Assembly: GCF_004765785.1 (NCBI RefSeq)
Contig: NZ_SBIT01000006.1
Span: 124,001 to 188,000 of the forward strand
Reading direction: 5' to 3'
From: Halorussus ruber
Lineage (GTDB): Archaea; Halobacteriota; Halobacteria; Halobacteriales; Haladaptataceae
Length of the DNA: 64,000 nucleotides
Part shown: one piece after another, positions 1 through 7,191 of the stretch
How the letters are laid out: each line of letters opens with the position of its first letter
Position numbering within the stretch: position 1 is the first letter of the stretch
Position numbers and translations under genes: made by a program
The notes under the pieces: generated by a model
The model's input: only the letters and a program-made list of their open reading frames with translations
Told to the model about the DNA's origin: nothing
Database searches by the model: none

Positions 1-293
1 TCGAGGCGGGCGAGACGAACAACTGGCACCGCCAAGGCGAACAGGAGGAACTCTACTACGTCCTCTCCGGGGAGTTCCTCGTGACGGTCGAGAGCAGGGG
101 CGAAAGTGAGGGCGAGGGAGAGCGCGAGGAGAACGACGAGCGCGAGACCTTCGAACTCGGAAGCGACGAGGTGGTCGTCGTCCCGCCCGAGACGTGGCGG
201 CAGTTCGAGGCGCTGGAAGACGGTCGGATGCTGGTCGTCGGCGCGCCGAGCGTGAAAGACGACGGAATCACCGAGGACGAAGCCTCGGAGTGA
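1..293 (+). CDS. Cupin-domain protein, 3' part only
   Basis: The reading frame is open from base 3, so the N-terminus lies outside the window. The visible 96 residues hold a cupin-type first motif (HRQGEQEELYYVLSGEF: His, then Glu, then Tyr-Val-Leu-x-Gly) and a beta-strand-rich continuation ending in VVVPPETWRQFEAL, which is where the second cupin motif should be. The histidine usual in that second motif is replaced (PPETWRQF), so metal binding may be altered. Between the motifs is an acidic Glu-rich insert, as expected for a haloarchaeal surface loop. Cupins of this size are small-molecule binding or isomerase-like proteins; the substrate cannot be read from the sequence. Confidence 0.75.
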   Translation, partial: EAGETNNWHRQGEQEELYYVLSGEFLVTVESRGESEGEGEREENDERETFELGSDEVVVVPPETWRQFEALEDGRMLVVGAPSVKDDGITEDEASE

Positions 294-359
294 GTCGTCT
301 CGCTCTGCGCGAGGGTTTATGAACGAAAGCGAGCAGAACTGTTCTCGGAACGATACGAG

Positions 360-935
360 ATGGACGAGCAAACCGAGCAATCGTCGTCTTCCTTCGACCG
401 CAAATCCCCGCTGGAGGAGTCGAGCGATACGCATCCCTCGCGGCAAACCCTTCTGGAGGAGTCTCGAACGACGGCTGACCGACAGTTGGCACAGATTACG
501 AAATTAGACGACGCGGCAGTCCGCACCGTGCGGATAGCGTTCGTCCTACTCGGTGTCGTCGCTGGAAGCGCTCGACTGCCACCGTTTCAGAATCTCGGGA
601 TTCTCGGAGCAGTCGGAACGTGGGCGCTCGTCGGAACACTCGTCGCTGGCCTGTTCGTCTACGGAACCTCACGACTCTTTCTCGGTTCCGCGCCCGACGA
701 ACTGACTGTCGATTACAGCGACAACCCGACCGTCAAACAGACGCACGTCGAACTTATCGGTAGATACGAATCAGGAATACAGTTCAACCGGAGTATTCTT
801 CACGCGAATGGCTTTACACTCCTCGTAGCCCGATTGCTCCTCGCGCTCGCAGTCGTATTCCTCGTTGTCGGCGTTTTCCGCTACGTCGTTCTCTCCGAAG
901 AAGCACTCACGCTGACACGAACATTTATTAGCTAA
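360..935 (+). CDS. Four-TM membrane protein with polar N-terminus (paralogue family, copy 1)
   Basis: A 191-residue protein: about 60 polar residues, then an amphipathic segment (LLEESRTTADRQLAQITKLD), a hydrophobic hairpin at about residues 58-105, a soluble linker of about 50 residues, and a second hydrophobic pair at the C-terminus. It is clearly paralogous to the minus-strand gene at 8740-9333: both have LLEE-x-RTT, QL-x-QI-x-KLD, AVRTVRI-x-FVL, YGTSRLF and IGRYE-x-G in the same order. More distant relatives sit at 19910-20566 and 27167-27846. Immediately downstream (18 bases) is a 42-residue ORF that is also duplicated beside the 8740 copy. The layout faintly recalls SLATT or Pycsar-type TM effector domains, but no nucleotidyl cyclase is nearby. 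Function unknown. Confidence 0.85.
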   Translation: MDEQTEQSSSSFDRKSPLEESSDTHPSRQTLLEESRTTADRQLAQITKLDDAAVRTVRIAFVLLGVVAGSARLPPFQNLGILGAVGTWALVGTLVAGLFVYGTSRLFLGSAPDELTVDYSDNPTVKQTHVELIGRYESGIQFNRSILHANGFTLLVARLLLALAVVFLVVGVFRYVVLSEEALTLTRTFIS

Positions 936-953
936 ATAGTCGAAGTAGACTAT

Positions 954-1082
954 ATGCGAGAAAACGAAGACGAGGAAGACGGATCGAACATAGTGAAAGG
1001 AGTGTACGTAGACATCGGTCCCACTCCGCTGGTGGAGTTGAAAGTGAGGTTCGCCGACTGGCTCGACCGCCGGGGATGGTAG
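954..1082 (+). CDS. 42-residue conserved microprotein, partner of the upstream membrane protein
   Basis: A 42-residue ORF starting 18 bases after the stop of the membrane protein gene. It has an acidic N-terminus (MRENEDEEDG) and an amphipathic C-terminal helix LVELKVRFADWLDRR. Support for it being real is a second 42-residue ORF at 8598-8726 (minus) in the same place relative to the paralogous membrane protein, sharing IV(K/R), a Tyr-Val pair and the pattern L-x-x-LK-x-RF-x-x-WL-x-x-R. Conservation of length, C-terminal motif and gene order in two copies argues for selection on a two-gene cassette. Function unknown; the helix could dock on the membrane protein. Confidence 0.65.
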   Translation: MRENEDEEDGSNIVKGVYVDIGPTPLVELKVRFADWLDRRGW

Positions 1083-1109
1083 ACCGACCGAAACGCCGAC
1101 TCGGTCCGG

Positions 1110-2384
1110 TCAGTGTTCGATAGTCGTGATCTCCTCGACGGGCCACTGGCTCAGAATCTCGACGCCGTTCTCGCGGACGACCACCATCTCCTCGACGCGG
1201 ACGCCCTGATTATCGGCGGGTTGCATCGTCTCGACGGCCATCGTCATGCCCTCCTCGATTTCGATGGGGTGGTCGGGCGAGAGGCCGCGCCAGATGAGCG
1301 GGACCTCGTAGAGTTGGAGGCCCAGACCGTGTGCCCAGTGGTTGGTGGTCATCTCCCAGTAGTCCTCCGCGCCGTACCAGTCCATGTGTTCGCCCTCCTT
1401 GTCGGGGAAGCCCTTGCAGATTTCATCCGTGGTCGCGCCGGGTTCGATGCGTTCGAGCACGTCGTAGAGGTCGTCGCGGGCCTTCTCGTAGGCCTCCTTC
1501 TGGGCGTCGGTGGGTTCGCCCATGCTGAAGGTGCGGTAGTAGCAGGAGCGATAGCCCATGAAGCCGATGTTGTAGAAGTCGGCGTAGACCAGGTCGCCGG
1601 GCCGAATCACGCGGTCGGTCGTATTGGCCTGATGCTTGGGCCACGTATTCGGGCCGGAGGTGCAGTAGCCGCCCTGCACCATCGCGCCGAGTCGCCAGAG
1701 TTCCTTGGTGGCCTCGCCCCAGACCTCGGACTCGCGCATGCCGGGCTTTGCGGTCTCCTTGATGCGCTGGAATCCGGCCTCGCAGATGGCCGCGACCTGT
1801 CGCAGGCACTCGATTTCGTCGCGGGTCTTGACCTTCCGGGCGTCCTCCATGGCTTGAGCGCACTCGCCGGTTCGGACGTCCACGCCGCGCTCCTCGAACT
1901 TCTGGATGAGGGCCTGGTTGCCCACGTCGATGCCCATCGGTTCGTTCTTCACGCCGTACTCGTCCATCGCCTCCACGACGAGGTCGGCCATCTTGCCCTT
2001 GAGCCAGTCGCGGGCGGAGTTCCGACCCGACGCGCGCGGGACGTTACCGAGGCCCGGGGCGGCGTACCGGATGTCGTCGAGCCACGGACAGTTGAACTGC
2101 TGGTTGCTGGCGTGGTCGGCGGTGTCCCAGTGGACCACGTCGCCGTCCTCGGTCAGGAGGGTGTAGTGGTCGGCCCCGCTCCCGCCGGTCATGGCGAGTC
2201 CGGTGACGTACCGGACGTTGGGGTCGTTGATGAGGAGCATGCTGCCGAGTTCCTGCTCGGCCATTTGCTCCAGAGCGCGCTCCTTTCGCTCTTCGCGCAG
2301 GCGCTGGAAGTTGATTCGCTCCTCCCAATCGACGCCCATGGTTCCGCGGGTACCTTCCATGAAATCGCGCTGATAGAAGCCCAT
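1110..2384 (-). CDS. M24-family (pita-bread fold) hydrolase, Xaa-Pro dipeptidase/DddP-like
   Basis: A 424-residue protein with an N-terminal creatinase/prolidase-like domain (LGSMLLINDPNVRYVTGL) and a C-terminal M24 catalytic domain. Metal-site elements visible: Asp in GDLVYADF (residue 269), His in HWAHGLGL, Glu in AVETM and Glu in VRVEEM. The second M24 aspartate, normally in the S-D-x-T-R-T motif, is cysteine here (RSCYYRTF, Cys281), so this is not a standard two-metal aminopeptidase site. The family also includes the DMSP lyase DddP and creatinase; the substrate is not determinable. The reading frame continues upstream, but a TATA-like TTTTTATTATCG on the minus strand near 2405-2416 sits about 27 bases before the ATG at 2384, favouring that start. 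Divergent from the lipoprotein gene at 2469. Confidence 0.9.
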   Translation of the reverse strand: MGFYQRDFMEGTRGTMGVDWEERINFQRLREERKERALEQMAEQELGSMLLINDPNVRYVTGLAMTGGSGADHYTLLTEDGDVVHWDTADHASNQQFNCPWLDDIRYAAPGLGNVPRASGRNSARDWLKGKMADLVVEAMDEYGVKNEPMGIDVGNQALIQKFEERGVDVRTGECAQAMEDARKVKTRDEIECLRQVAAICEAGFQRIKETAKPGMRESEVWGEATKELWRLGAMVQGGYCTSGPNTWPKHQANTTDRVIRPGDLVYADFYNIGFMGYRSCYYRTFSMGEPTDAQKEAYEKARDDLYDVLERIEPGATTDEICKGFPDKEGEHMDWYGAEDYWEMTTNHWAHGLGLQLYEVPLIWRGLSPDHPIEIEEGMTMAVETMQPADNQGVRVEEMVVVRENGVEILSQWPVEEITTIEH

Positions 2385-2468
2385 GGGCGGGGATACTCCG
2401 AGGGCGATAATAAAAAGTAGTGAACTACGCTCGCTATCTTTTTCCAGCGGGAATGACAGTTTGCTCAC

Positions 2469-3080
2469 GTGAACAGGCGAGCCGTTCTGAAATCACTCGC
2501 GTTGCTGTCGGCTCCGCTGGCCGGGGTCTCTGCTGGCTGTCTCGGCGAGATCGAGCGCGCGGCCCCGAGCGCTCCGTCTGACGAGTCCCCCGCCGAGCGC
2601 GTCGAGTGGGCGTCGATGGGACTCCAACACGTCGCGTTCGAGTCGCTGGTCGAGGAGAACGTGCGCGTCACCGCCACCGTCGAAATCCGGAATCCGACCG
2701 AGTACCGCATCCCGGTCAACGCCGTGCGCTACAGCGTGCTGTCCGGCCGCGGCGAGGAGTTCGCGGCGTTCGCCCACGGCGAGGTCCGGGGATGCGACTT
2801 CGTGGACCTCCTCGGTGCGGACGAGTCCTACCACGAGTTCGTCCGGAAAGAGGGCCTCCCCTGCCCGGACGAGAAGACGCCGACGTTCGTGGTCGAACCC
2901 CACGACACGACCGAGATTACGGTCGCGTCGGAACCGCAGACGGAGGAACAGTGGGAGGTGGCGCGGGGCCTCCTCGGTGCGAGCGACCCGGTGTACGTCC
3001 GGGTGGACGGCGAGGCGGACCTCTGGAACCAGCAGGTGGACGTCGATTTCGAGACCGAGACCGGACTCGAACCGCCCTGA
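2469..3080 (+). CDS. Predicted secreted lipoprotein
   Basis: A 203-residue protein starting at GTG. The N-terminus carries an arginine pair and hydrophobic stretch ending in a lipobox (SAGC, Cys24), so it is predicted to be exported and lipid-anchored on the cell surface. The mature part is beta-rich and contains a segment resembling FxLYD-type immunoglobulin-like domains: a statement about vectors of related residues such as VTATVEIRNPTEYRIPVNAV followed by a receptor-like strand pattern. No catalytic motif. Haloarchaeal genomes carry many such orphan lipoproteins. It is divergent from the M24 gene and ends 24 bases before the convergent membrane protein gene at 3105. Confidence 0.8.
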   Translation: MNRRAVLKSLALLSAPLAGVSAGCLGEIERAAPSAPSDESPAERVEWASMGLQHVAFESLVEENVRVTATVEIRNPTEYRIPVNAVRYSVLSGRGEEFAAFAHGEVRGCDFVDLLGADESYHEFVRKEGLPCPDEKTPTFVVEPHDTTEITVASEPQTEEQWEVARGLLGASDPVYVRVDGEADLWNQQVDVDFETETGLEPP

Positions 3081-3104
3081 GGCGTCCGCGAGAGCTATCG
3101 CCGG

Positions 3105-3449
3105 TCATCGGAAGTGGTCGGCCTTGCTGGCGATGTACGCGATGACGAGCAGGTCGATGACCAGTGCGAGGAGGCTGAAGGTCACGAGGTCCAGCACCGC
3201 GCTGAGCGCGTAGAACCGGAGCGCCCACTTGTAGCCCCAGTACTGGAGCGTCCAGAGGCCGTAGAGGACCGCGGTCTTGCCGACTATCACCGCCAGACCG
3301 ACCAAGCCGACGATGGCGAACGGGCCGCCGCGGGCCATCGTGCCGAGCATCCCGAAGAACGAGAAGAACGCGCCGACGAACCCGAGGAGGCAGAGTATCG
3401 TGATTCCGAGCGGTCTGCCGCGCGAGCGGCGGTCGTAGGTGGAGGGCAT
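3105..3449 (-). CDS. Small multi-TM membrane protein
   Basis: A 114-residue protein from the ATG at 3449 with a short basic N-terminus (MPSTYDRRSRGRP) and three or four hydrophobic segments, among them ITILCLLGFVGAFFSFF and a C-terminal LALVIDLLVIAYI. The middle reads LYGLWTLQYWGYKWALRFYA, typical of small haloarchaeal DUF2127-like membrane proteins, though I do not assign it firmly. An upstream in-frame ATG exists, but a TATA-like CTTATTTCG on the minus strand around 3473-3481 lies about 27 bases before 3449, so the shorter form is preferred. It is divergent from the M50 protease gene; whether it belongs to that locus is unknown. Confidence 0.75.
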   Translation of the reverse strand: MPSTYDRRSRGRPLGITILCLLGFVGAFFSFFGMLGTMARGGPFAIVGLVGLAVIVGKTAVLYGLWTLQYWGYKWALRFYALSAVLDLVTFSLLALVIDLLVIAYIASKADHFR

Positions 3450-3588
3450 CGGCCAGACGTTTCGAGAGTGACGAAATAAGCTTTGGGCCATCGAGGTTCG
3501 GTCGTCACGACGAGTGCTCCTGGTACCTCGCTGACCGACGCAAGCTATTAATCGTTCCGCTCCTATTTTGAATTAAGAAATTAGAACA

Positions 3589-4638
3589 ATGTTCTCGCTG
3601 ACCGACCGAATCAGGCTCGAAACCGAGGTAGAGGAGACCGACACGCAGTTCGGGTTCACTTGGCTCCACGTCGACGGCGAGTACCGCATCCGTTCTCCCG
3701 ACGACGAGTTCAAACAAGTGCCGAAGGTCATCGTCGACACGCTGAGAGAGCAGGCGACGAGCGTGTCCGTCGAAGAACTCATCGCCGAAACGGAGACGCA
3801 GGACGCCGACGCGGCGGACACCCTGCGAGAGATGTACGAGGGGGGCTTCATCCGAGACGACGCGCCGGTCGAACGCGTTCGCTCCCCCGAGGACATCCGG
3901 ATTTGGCACCGGGCGCTCGGCGTCGGGGTGTTGCTGTGCGTCACCGGAGCGCTGTGGGTCGAGACGCTGTCGAGACTGGCCCGACCGTTCGTCGACAGTC
4001 CGTTCCAGTACCTTCTCGAGGCGATTCCGGTCCTGATTCCGGTGGTGCTCTGTTCGGTGGTGGTACACGAGTTGGGTCACTACTACACCGCCCGGAAACA
4101 GGGATTAGACCCGTCGTTCGGCGTCTCGGTCATCAACGGCGTCATCCCGGCAGTCGTGACGAAAACCCACGGCGGGTGGTCGCTCCCGCGAAACCGACGG
4201 ATGTGGAACACGCTCGCGGGACCGGCGTACGGACTCGTCTGGACGCTCGGCCTGTTTCTCGTCTATTACACGCTCGCGCCCCATCCCGGCGTCGCAGTCG
4301 CGGGCCTGCTCTGTTTCAACCTCCAGTTCATGGCCCTCAACCCGCTGTTCCACGGGGACGGGTACCTGCTGATGACCGACCTGTTGGGCGAACAGAACGT
4401 CCGAACGCGCGGGATACGACACCTCAAACAGCGTCGACCGACGTGGCTGGCGGCGTACGCCGCCGCTTCGTACGGATTCGTCGTCGTCGGATTCCTCGTC
4501 GACGCCGCAATCGGGTACGTGGTCGGGAAGTGGGCGGGGTCGGCGTTCGTACTGGCGCTGTCCGGCAGTCTCTACCTCGAGTCGCACTACGGTGCCGTCG
4601 GCCGACTCCGGGGACTCCTCTCGCCGTCCGGTGGGTGA
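3589..4638 (+). CDS. Membrane M50 (site-2-protease-type) metalloprotease with N-terminal PqqD-like region
   Basis: A 349-residue protein. Residues 1-100 are soluble and look like a small winged/PqqD-like domain, the fold used by RiPP enzymes to hold a leader peptide: strand-rich start, then FKQVPKVIVDTLREQ and SVEELIAET helices and a final EMYEGGFI turn. From residue 110 the chain is membrane embedded. HELGH at 160-164 is the zinc-binding HExxH, and NPLFHGDGYLLMTDLL at 251-266 supplies the third ligand (Asp257), together the M50 signature. Known M50 proteins of this architecture (YydH type) sit in peptide-modification clusters and process or export the product. The gene faces the 31-residue ORF at 4780 and lies beside two ATP-grasp genes, which supports a maturation or export protease. 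A TATA-like CTATTAATC is near 3545. Confidence 0.88.
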   Translation: MFSLTDRIRLETEVEETDTQFGFTWLHVDGEYRIRSPDDEFKQVPKVIVDTLREQATSVSVEELIAETETQDADAADTLREMYEGGFIRDDAPVERVRSPEDIRIWHRALGVGVLLCVTGALWVETLSRLARPFVDSPFQYLLEAIPVLIPVVLCSVVVHELGHYYTARKQGLDPSFGVSVINGVIPAVVTKTHGGWSLPRNRRMWNTLAGPAYGLVWTLGLFLVYYTLAPHPGVAVAGLLCFNLQFMALNPLFHGDGYLLMTDLLGEQNVRTRGIRHLKQRRPTWLAAYAAASYGFVVVGFLVDAAIGYVVGKWAGSAFVLALSGSLYLESHYGAVGRLRGLLSPSGG

Positions 4639-4743
4639 ACGGGCAGGAGGGTCGGTCACCGGTCGCTGACCGACCGTCGGTTCCGGAAGCAACGCAGTCG
4701 AGTTCACCGCCGAGGGGTAAATTGTTCTAGAAAGCTAGGAAAG

Positions 4744-4751
4744 TTTTAATA
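4744..4751 (+). promoter_or_regulatory. TATA box of the candidate precursor-peptide gene
   Basis: TTTTAATA preceded by purine-rich GGAAAG (a BRE-like context) in an otherwise GC-rich gap. The ATG of the small ORF at 4780 is about 32 bases from the box centre, giving a leader of only a few bases. It shows that the 31-residue ORF probably has its own transcript rather than depending on the protease gene. Confidence 0.6.
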
Positions 4752-4779
4752 CATTCCGCATGCTAATAACTAGCGCAGC

Positions 4780-4875
4780 ATGAAAGAAACGTTCATCGAA
4801 GCCCTCGGCGAGGAAGAGACGCTCGAAAAGCGCGAACAGACTCAGCACACCAGCGGACCGTCGGACGACAAGTAA
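4780..4875 (+). CDS. 31-residue candidate RiPP (graspetide-like) precursor peptide
   Basis: An ORF of 31 residues with its own TATA box and a hairpin-plus-T-run terminator 18 bases after its stop. The N-terminal half (MKETFIEALGEEETLEKR) should form a charged amphipathic helix and could be a leader. The C-terminal part, TQHTSGPSDDK, is short, lacks hydrophobic residues, and is dense in Thr/Ser and Asp/Lys, the side chains joined by ATP-grasp ligases as esters or amides. It lies between an M50 protease with a PqqD-like region and two ATP-grasp proteins. The precursor role is an inference from context and composition; I recognise no known leader motif. Confidence 0.6.
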   Translation: MKETFIEALGEEETLEKREQTQHTSGPSDDK

Positions 4876-4892
4876 CGAACCGGTTCCGTACT

Positions 4893-4926
4893 CGGCGAGC
4901 AGTCGCGCTCGCCGCATCGTTTTTTG
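4893..4926 (+). terminator. Hairpin followed by T run after the small peptide gene
   Basis: CGGCGAG (4893-4899) pairs perfectly with CTCGCCG (4908-4914) across an 8-base loop, followed by CATCG and six T (4921-4926). It would end the transcript of the 31-residue ORF. Confidence 0.6.
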
Positions 4927-5000
4927 GCAGGTGACGGATACTCGCCGAGGAGTTCCCGAACGATTTAGAGTCCGTTCTTCGCGGAGTCGAACGGACAGTC

Positions 5001-5939
5001 CTAACGAGAAGCGCGGTCGAGGAGGGCGTCGGCGAGGACGCCCGCGACGTCGGTTGCCCCGTGGAGGTCGTGGAACGCGAACCGCGGGCCGGGATTGACT
5101 TCGAGGAGCGCGTGTTCGTCGTCCGCGACCCGGAGGTCGATGGCCCCGAATCGAATCGGTGAGACGCGAGCGGCGCGCTCTACGTCGCGGCGAGTCTCGT
5201 CCCGGAGGTCGACCGGTTCGGCGTCGTCGACGTGGACGTCGGTTTTGTACGTCCACTCGTCCACGACGTAGCGACTGGTCCCGACGACCTCACCGTCGAG
5301 GAAGAACGCCCGCACGTCGTCGCCCGGGACGTACTCCTGAAACTGGACCGGGGCGTTCGACAGTCGGTCGAACGGCGCGTCTTCGAGGTCGTCCGCGGAC
5401 AGTCGGCCGGGAGTCGCACCCTCGGTGAGCGGCTTGAAGACGACCTCGTCGTGTTCGGCGACGAACTCGCGAGCGCTGTCCGGGTCGGTAGTGAACAGGG
5501 TGTCCGGAACCGAGATACCCGCCTCGACGAACTGTTCCAGTTGTAGCGGCTTCCAGTGGTCGTAGTACTGAGTCCCGGGCGGGTAGAACACCGTCGCCCC
5601 GTGGCGCTCGAACAGGCCGAGAAGCGAGCGGAAGACGCCCCGCCACTGGTCGGCCTTCATGAACGTGCTCACCGACCCCTCTTCCTCGAAGTCGTCCGCG
5701 AATCTGGTCAGTACGGGGTGAAAGACGTGATGGACCCACGGGAAGACGGCGGTCACGTCTTCGACGCGGAACTCCCGGTCGACGGTTATCGTCTCGCTAC
5801 CCACGTCGTACGTCACCGGGACGTCGCTCGGCCAGTCCGTCATGTCCCACGTGACGGGGTCGCCGCCCCTGTCCTCGATAGCGTCAGCGAGCAGTTCGAA
5901 TTCCTTGTAGTCGGTTTCCCCGACGAGTACGACAGTCAT
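5001..5939 (-). CDS. ATP-grasp peptide ligase, MvdD/RimK-like (A)
   Basis: A 312-residue protein. The N-terminal pre-ATP-grasp domain (MTVVLVGETDYKEFELLADA) is followed by the ATP-grasp core: YDHWKPLQLEQFVEAG with VPDTLFTTDP, which matches the region of MvdD-type ligases reading K-x-x-QL...AG...IPDTL-x-TNDP; VVFKPL with the nucleotide-binding lysine; FQEYVPGDDVRAFFLDG; and FGAIDLRVADDEHALLEVNPGPRF with the Asp, Glu and Asn that bind magnesium. MvdD-family enzymes make side-chain ester or amide rings in precursor peptides. It is convergent with the 31-residue ORF and about 100 bases downstream of the related gene at 6042-6989. Start at the ATG at 5939. Family assignment is firm; the peptide substrate is inferred. 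Confidence 0.9.
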   Translation of the reverse strand: MTVVLVGETDYKEFELLADAIEDRGGDPVTWDMTDWPSDVPVTYDVGSETITVDREFRVEDVTAVFPWVHHVFHPVLTRFADDFEEEGSVSTFMKADQWRGVFRSLLGLFERHGATVFYPPGTQYYDHWKPLQLEQFVEAGISVPDTLFTTDPDSAREFVAEHDEVVFKPLTEGATPGRLSADDLEDAPFDRLSNAPVQFQEYVPGDDVRAFFLDGEVVGTSRYVVDEWTYKTDVHVDDAEPVDLRDETRRDVERAARVSPIRFGAIDLRVADDEHALLEVNPGPRFAFHDLHGATDVAGVLADALLDRASR

Positions 5940-6006
5940 CGATTACTTCGATGTAGTTACTAGGTAAAAAACGTATGCACAGCCTCCGGATTAAAGTTCG
6001 GGCCTC

Positions 6007-6031
6007 GTCCGACCGGAGGCCCCGGTCGGAC
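6007..6031 (-). terminator. 10-bp perfect hairpin between the two ATP-grasp genes
   Basis: GTCCGACCGG (6007-6016) pairs perfectly with CCGGTCGGAC (6022-6031) over a five-base loop. On the minus strand it lies 11 bases past the stop of the 6042-6989 gene and is followed by AACTTTAATCC, so it may terminate that transcript or separate expression of the two ligases. Confidence 0.5.
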
Positions 6032-6041
6032 CCAGTTCGGC

Positions 6042-6989
6042 CTACGACCCGACCAGGTACTCGGCGATGCGGTCGGCGACGTCGGTCGTTCCCGCGAGGT
6101 CGTGGGCCGCGAACCGGCCGGGCGTGTTACTCTCCAGAACGGTGAAATCACCGTCGTCGGTGAGTCGGACGTCGACCGCCGCGTAGTCCGACGGGGCGAG
6201 TTCGCCCGCGCGGACGACTGCCTCGCGGACCTTCGGGTCCGGCGAGAGCGCGACCGACTCGATGGTGTCGTAGTCGACGGACGGTTGCTGGAACGAGAAC
6301 GCGTCCTCCGGGTAGTCGTATCGAACCATCCCCGCGAACTCCCCGTCGACGACGAACCCGCGCGTATCGTCGCCGGGGGCGTACTCCTGTAGTTTTATCG
6401 GAGCGCCAGCCAGTTTCCGAAGTCGTTCCGGAGTCAGGTCCGACGGACGAATCAGTTCCAGACCCTGTCCGCCGTTGACCGGTTGGACCACCGCCTTCGA
6501 GTGCTCCTCGACGAACGACTCGACCCGCTCGGGGTCGTTGGTGAACGTCGTCTCGGGGACGGGAATCCCCTCGTCGTCGTACAGTTCGAGCATCCACGGT
6601 CGGTGGAACGTCCAGTAGTGTTCCCTCGGCGGCGTCGGCGTCTTGGCACCGTGCGCCTCGAAGGTGGCCATGATGGACCAGAACAGCTGTTTCCACTCCC
6701 GAAGTTGCTTGTACCCGGCGCGCTCGGACTTCTCGTCGTACCACTCGTAGTGCCTGTCGAGCGGCGAAAAGACAGTCTGGACCATCGAGAACACGCCGGT
6801 CACGTCTTCGAACGGGATGGGTTCTCCGAACACGCACTCGCCGCTACCGACCGCGAGTTCGACGGGGTCTTCGCCCGGCCACTCCGTGACGTCGACCACG
6901 ATGGTCTCTTCGCCCCGGTCCTCCACCGCCCGCCGCACGAGTTGATGTTCTTTGAACGTCTCGACGTCGCCGAGAATAACGACAGCCAT
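6042..6989 (-). CDS. ATP-grasp protein, MvdD/RimK-like (B), with altered nucleotide-site lysines
   Basis: A 315-residue paralogue of the 5001-5939 protein, alignable over its full length (MAVVILGDVETFKEHQL start; VPETTFTNDP; LQEYAPGDDTRGFVVDG; YAAVDVRLTDDG; ESNTPGRFAAHDLAGTTDVADRI). The magnesium-binding Asp, Glu and Asn are kept, but two positions that are lysine in A differ: HWKP is FHRP and VVFKPL is AVVQPV. Both positions contact ATP in RimK-type folds, so B may be less active, or act as a partner subunit. The frame runs further upstream, but a TATA-like TTTGTATTTACGG on the minus strand near 7005-7018 supports the ATG at 6989. Pairs of ATP-grasp ligases in one cluster are known from microviridin pathways. 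Confidence 0.88.
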   Translation of the reverse strand: MAVVILGDVETFKEHQLVRRAVEDRGEETIVVDVTEWPGEDPVELAVGSGECVFGEPIPFEDVTGVFSMVQTVFSPLDRHYEWYDEKSERAGYKQLREWKQLFWSIMATFEAHGAKTPTPPREHYWTFHRPWMLELYDDEGIPVPETTFTNDPERVESFVEEHSKAVVQPVNGGQGLELIRPSDLTPERLRKLAGAPIKLQEYAPGDDTRGFVVDGEFAGMVRYDYPEDAFSFQQPSVDYDTIESVALSPDPKVREAVVRAGELAPSDYAAVDVRLTDDGDFTVLESNTPGRFAAHDLAGTTDVADRIAEYLVGS

Positions 6990-7191
6990 TGCACGGTGGA
7001 TGTATCCGTAAATACAAATAGGTTTGCCCGTGACGAAAATTCGGTGTATCGGCGGCCGCGACGAGGTCGCACGGGAAGTCGCCCGACCGCCACGGACTGT
7101 CCTCGACGCGCGTCCCGTGGTCGCCGCAACCCGTGGTCGTCGCCGCAACTCATCGGCGGGTTTTATTTGGCGACCAGTCGTCCGCTCTATT

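Noticed and set aside
1113-2420. A 435-codon plus-strand frame over the M24 gene
   Set aside because: Antisense shadow; the minus-strand product has the M24 metal-site motifs and a well-placed TATA box.
4760-4783. A 7-codon upstream ORF overlapping the ATG of the 31-residue peptide gene (ATGA overlap)
   Set aside because: It lies between the TATA box and the expected transcription start near 4773, so it would not be in the mRNA.
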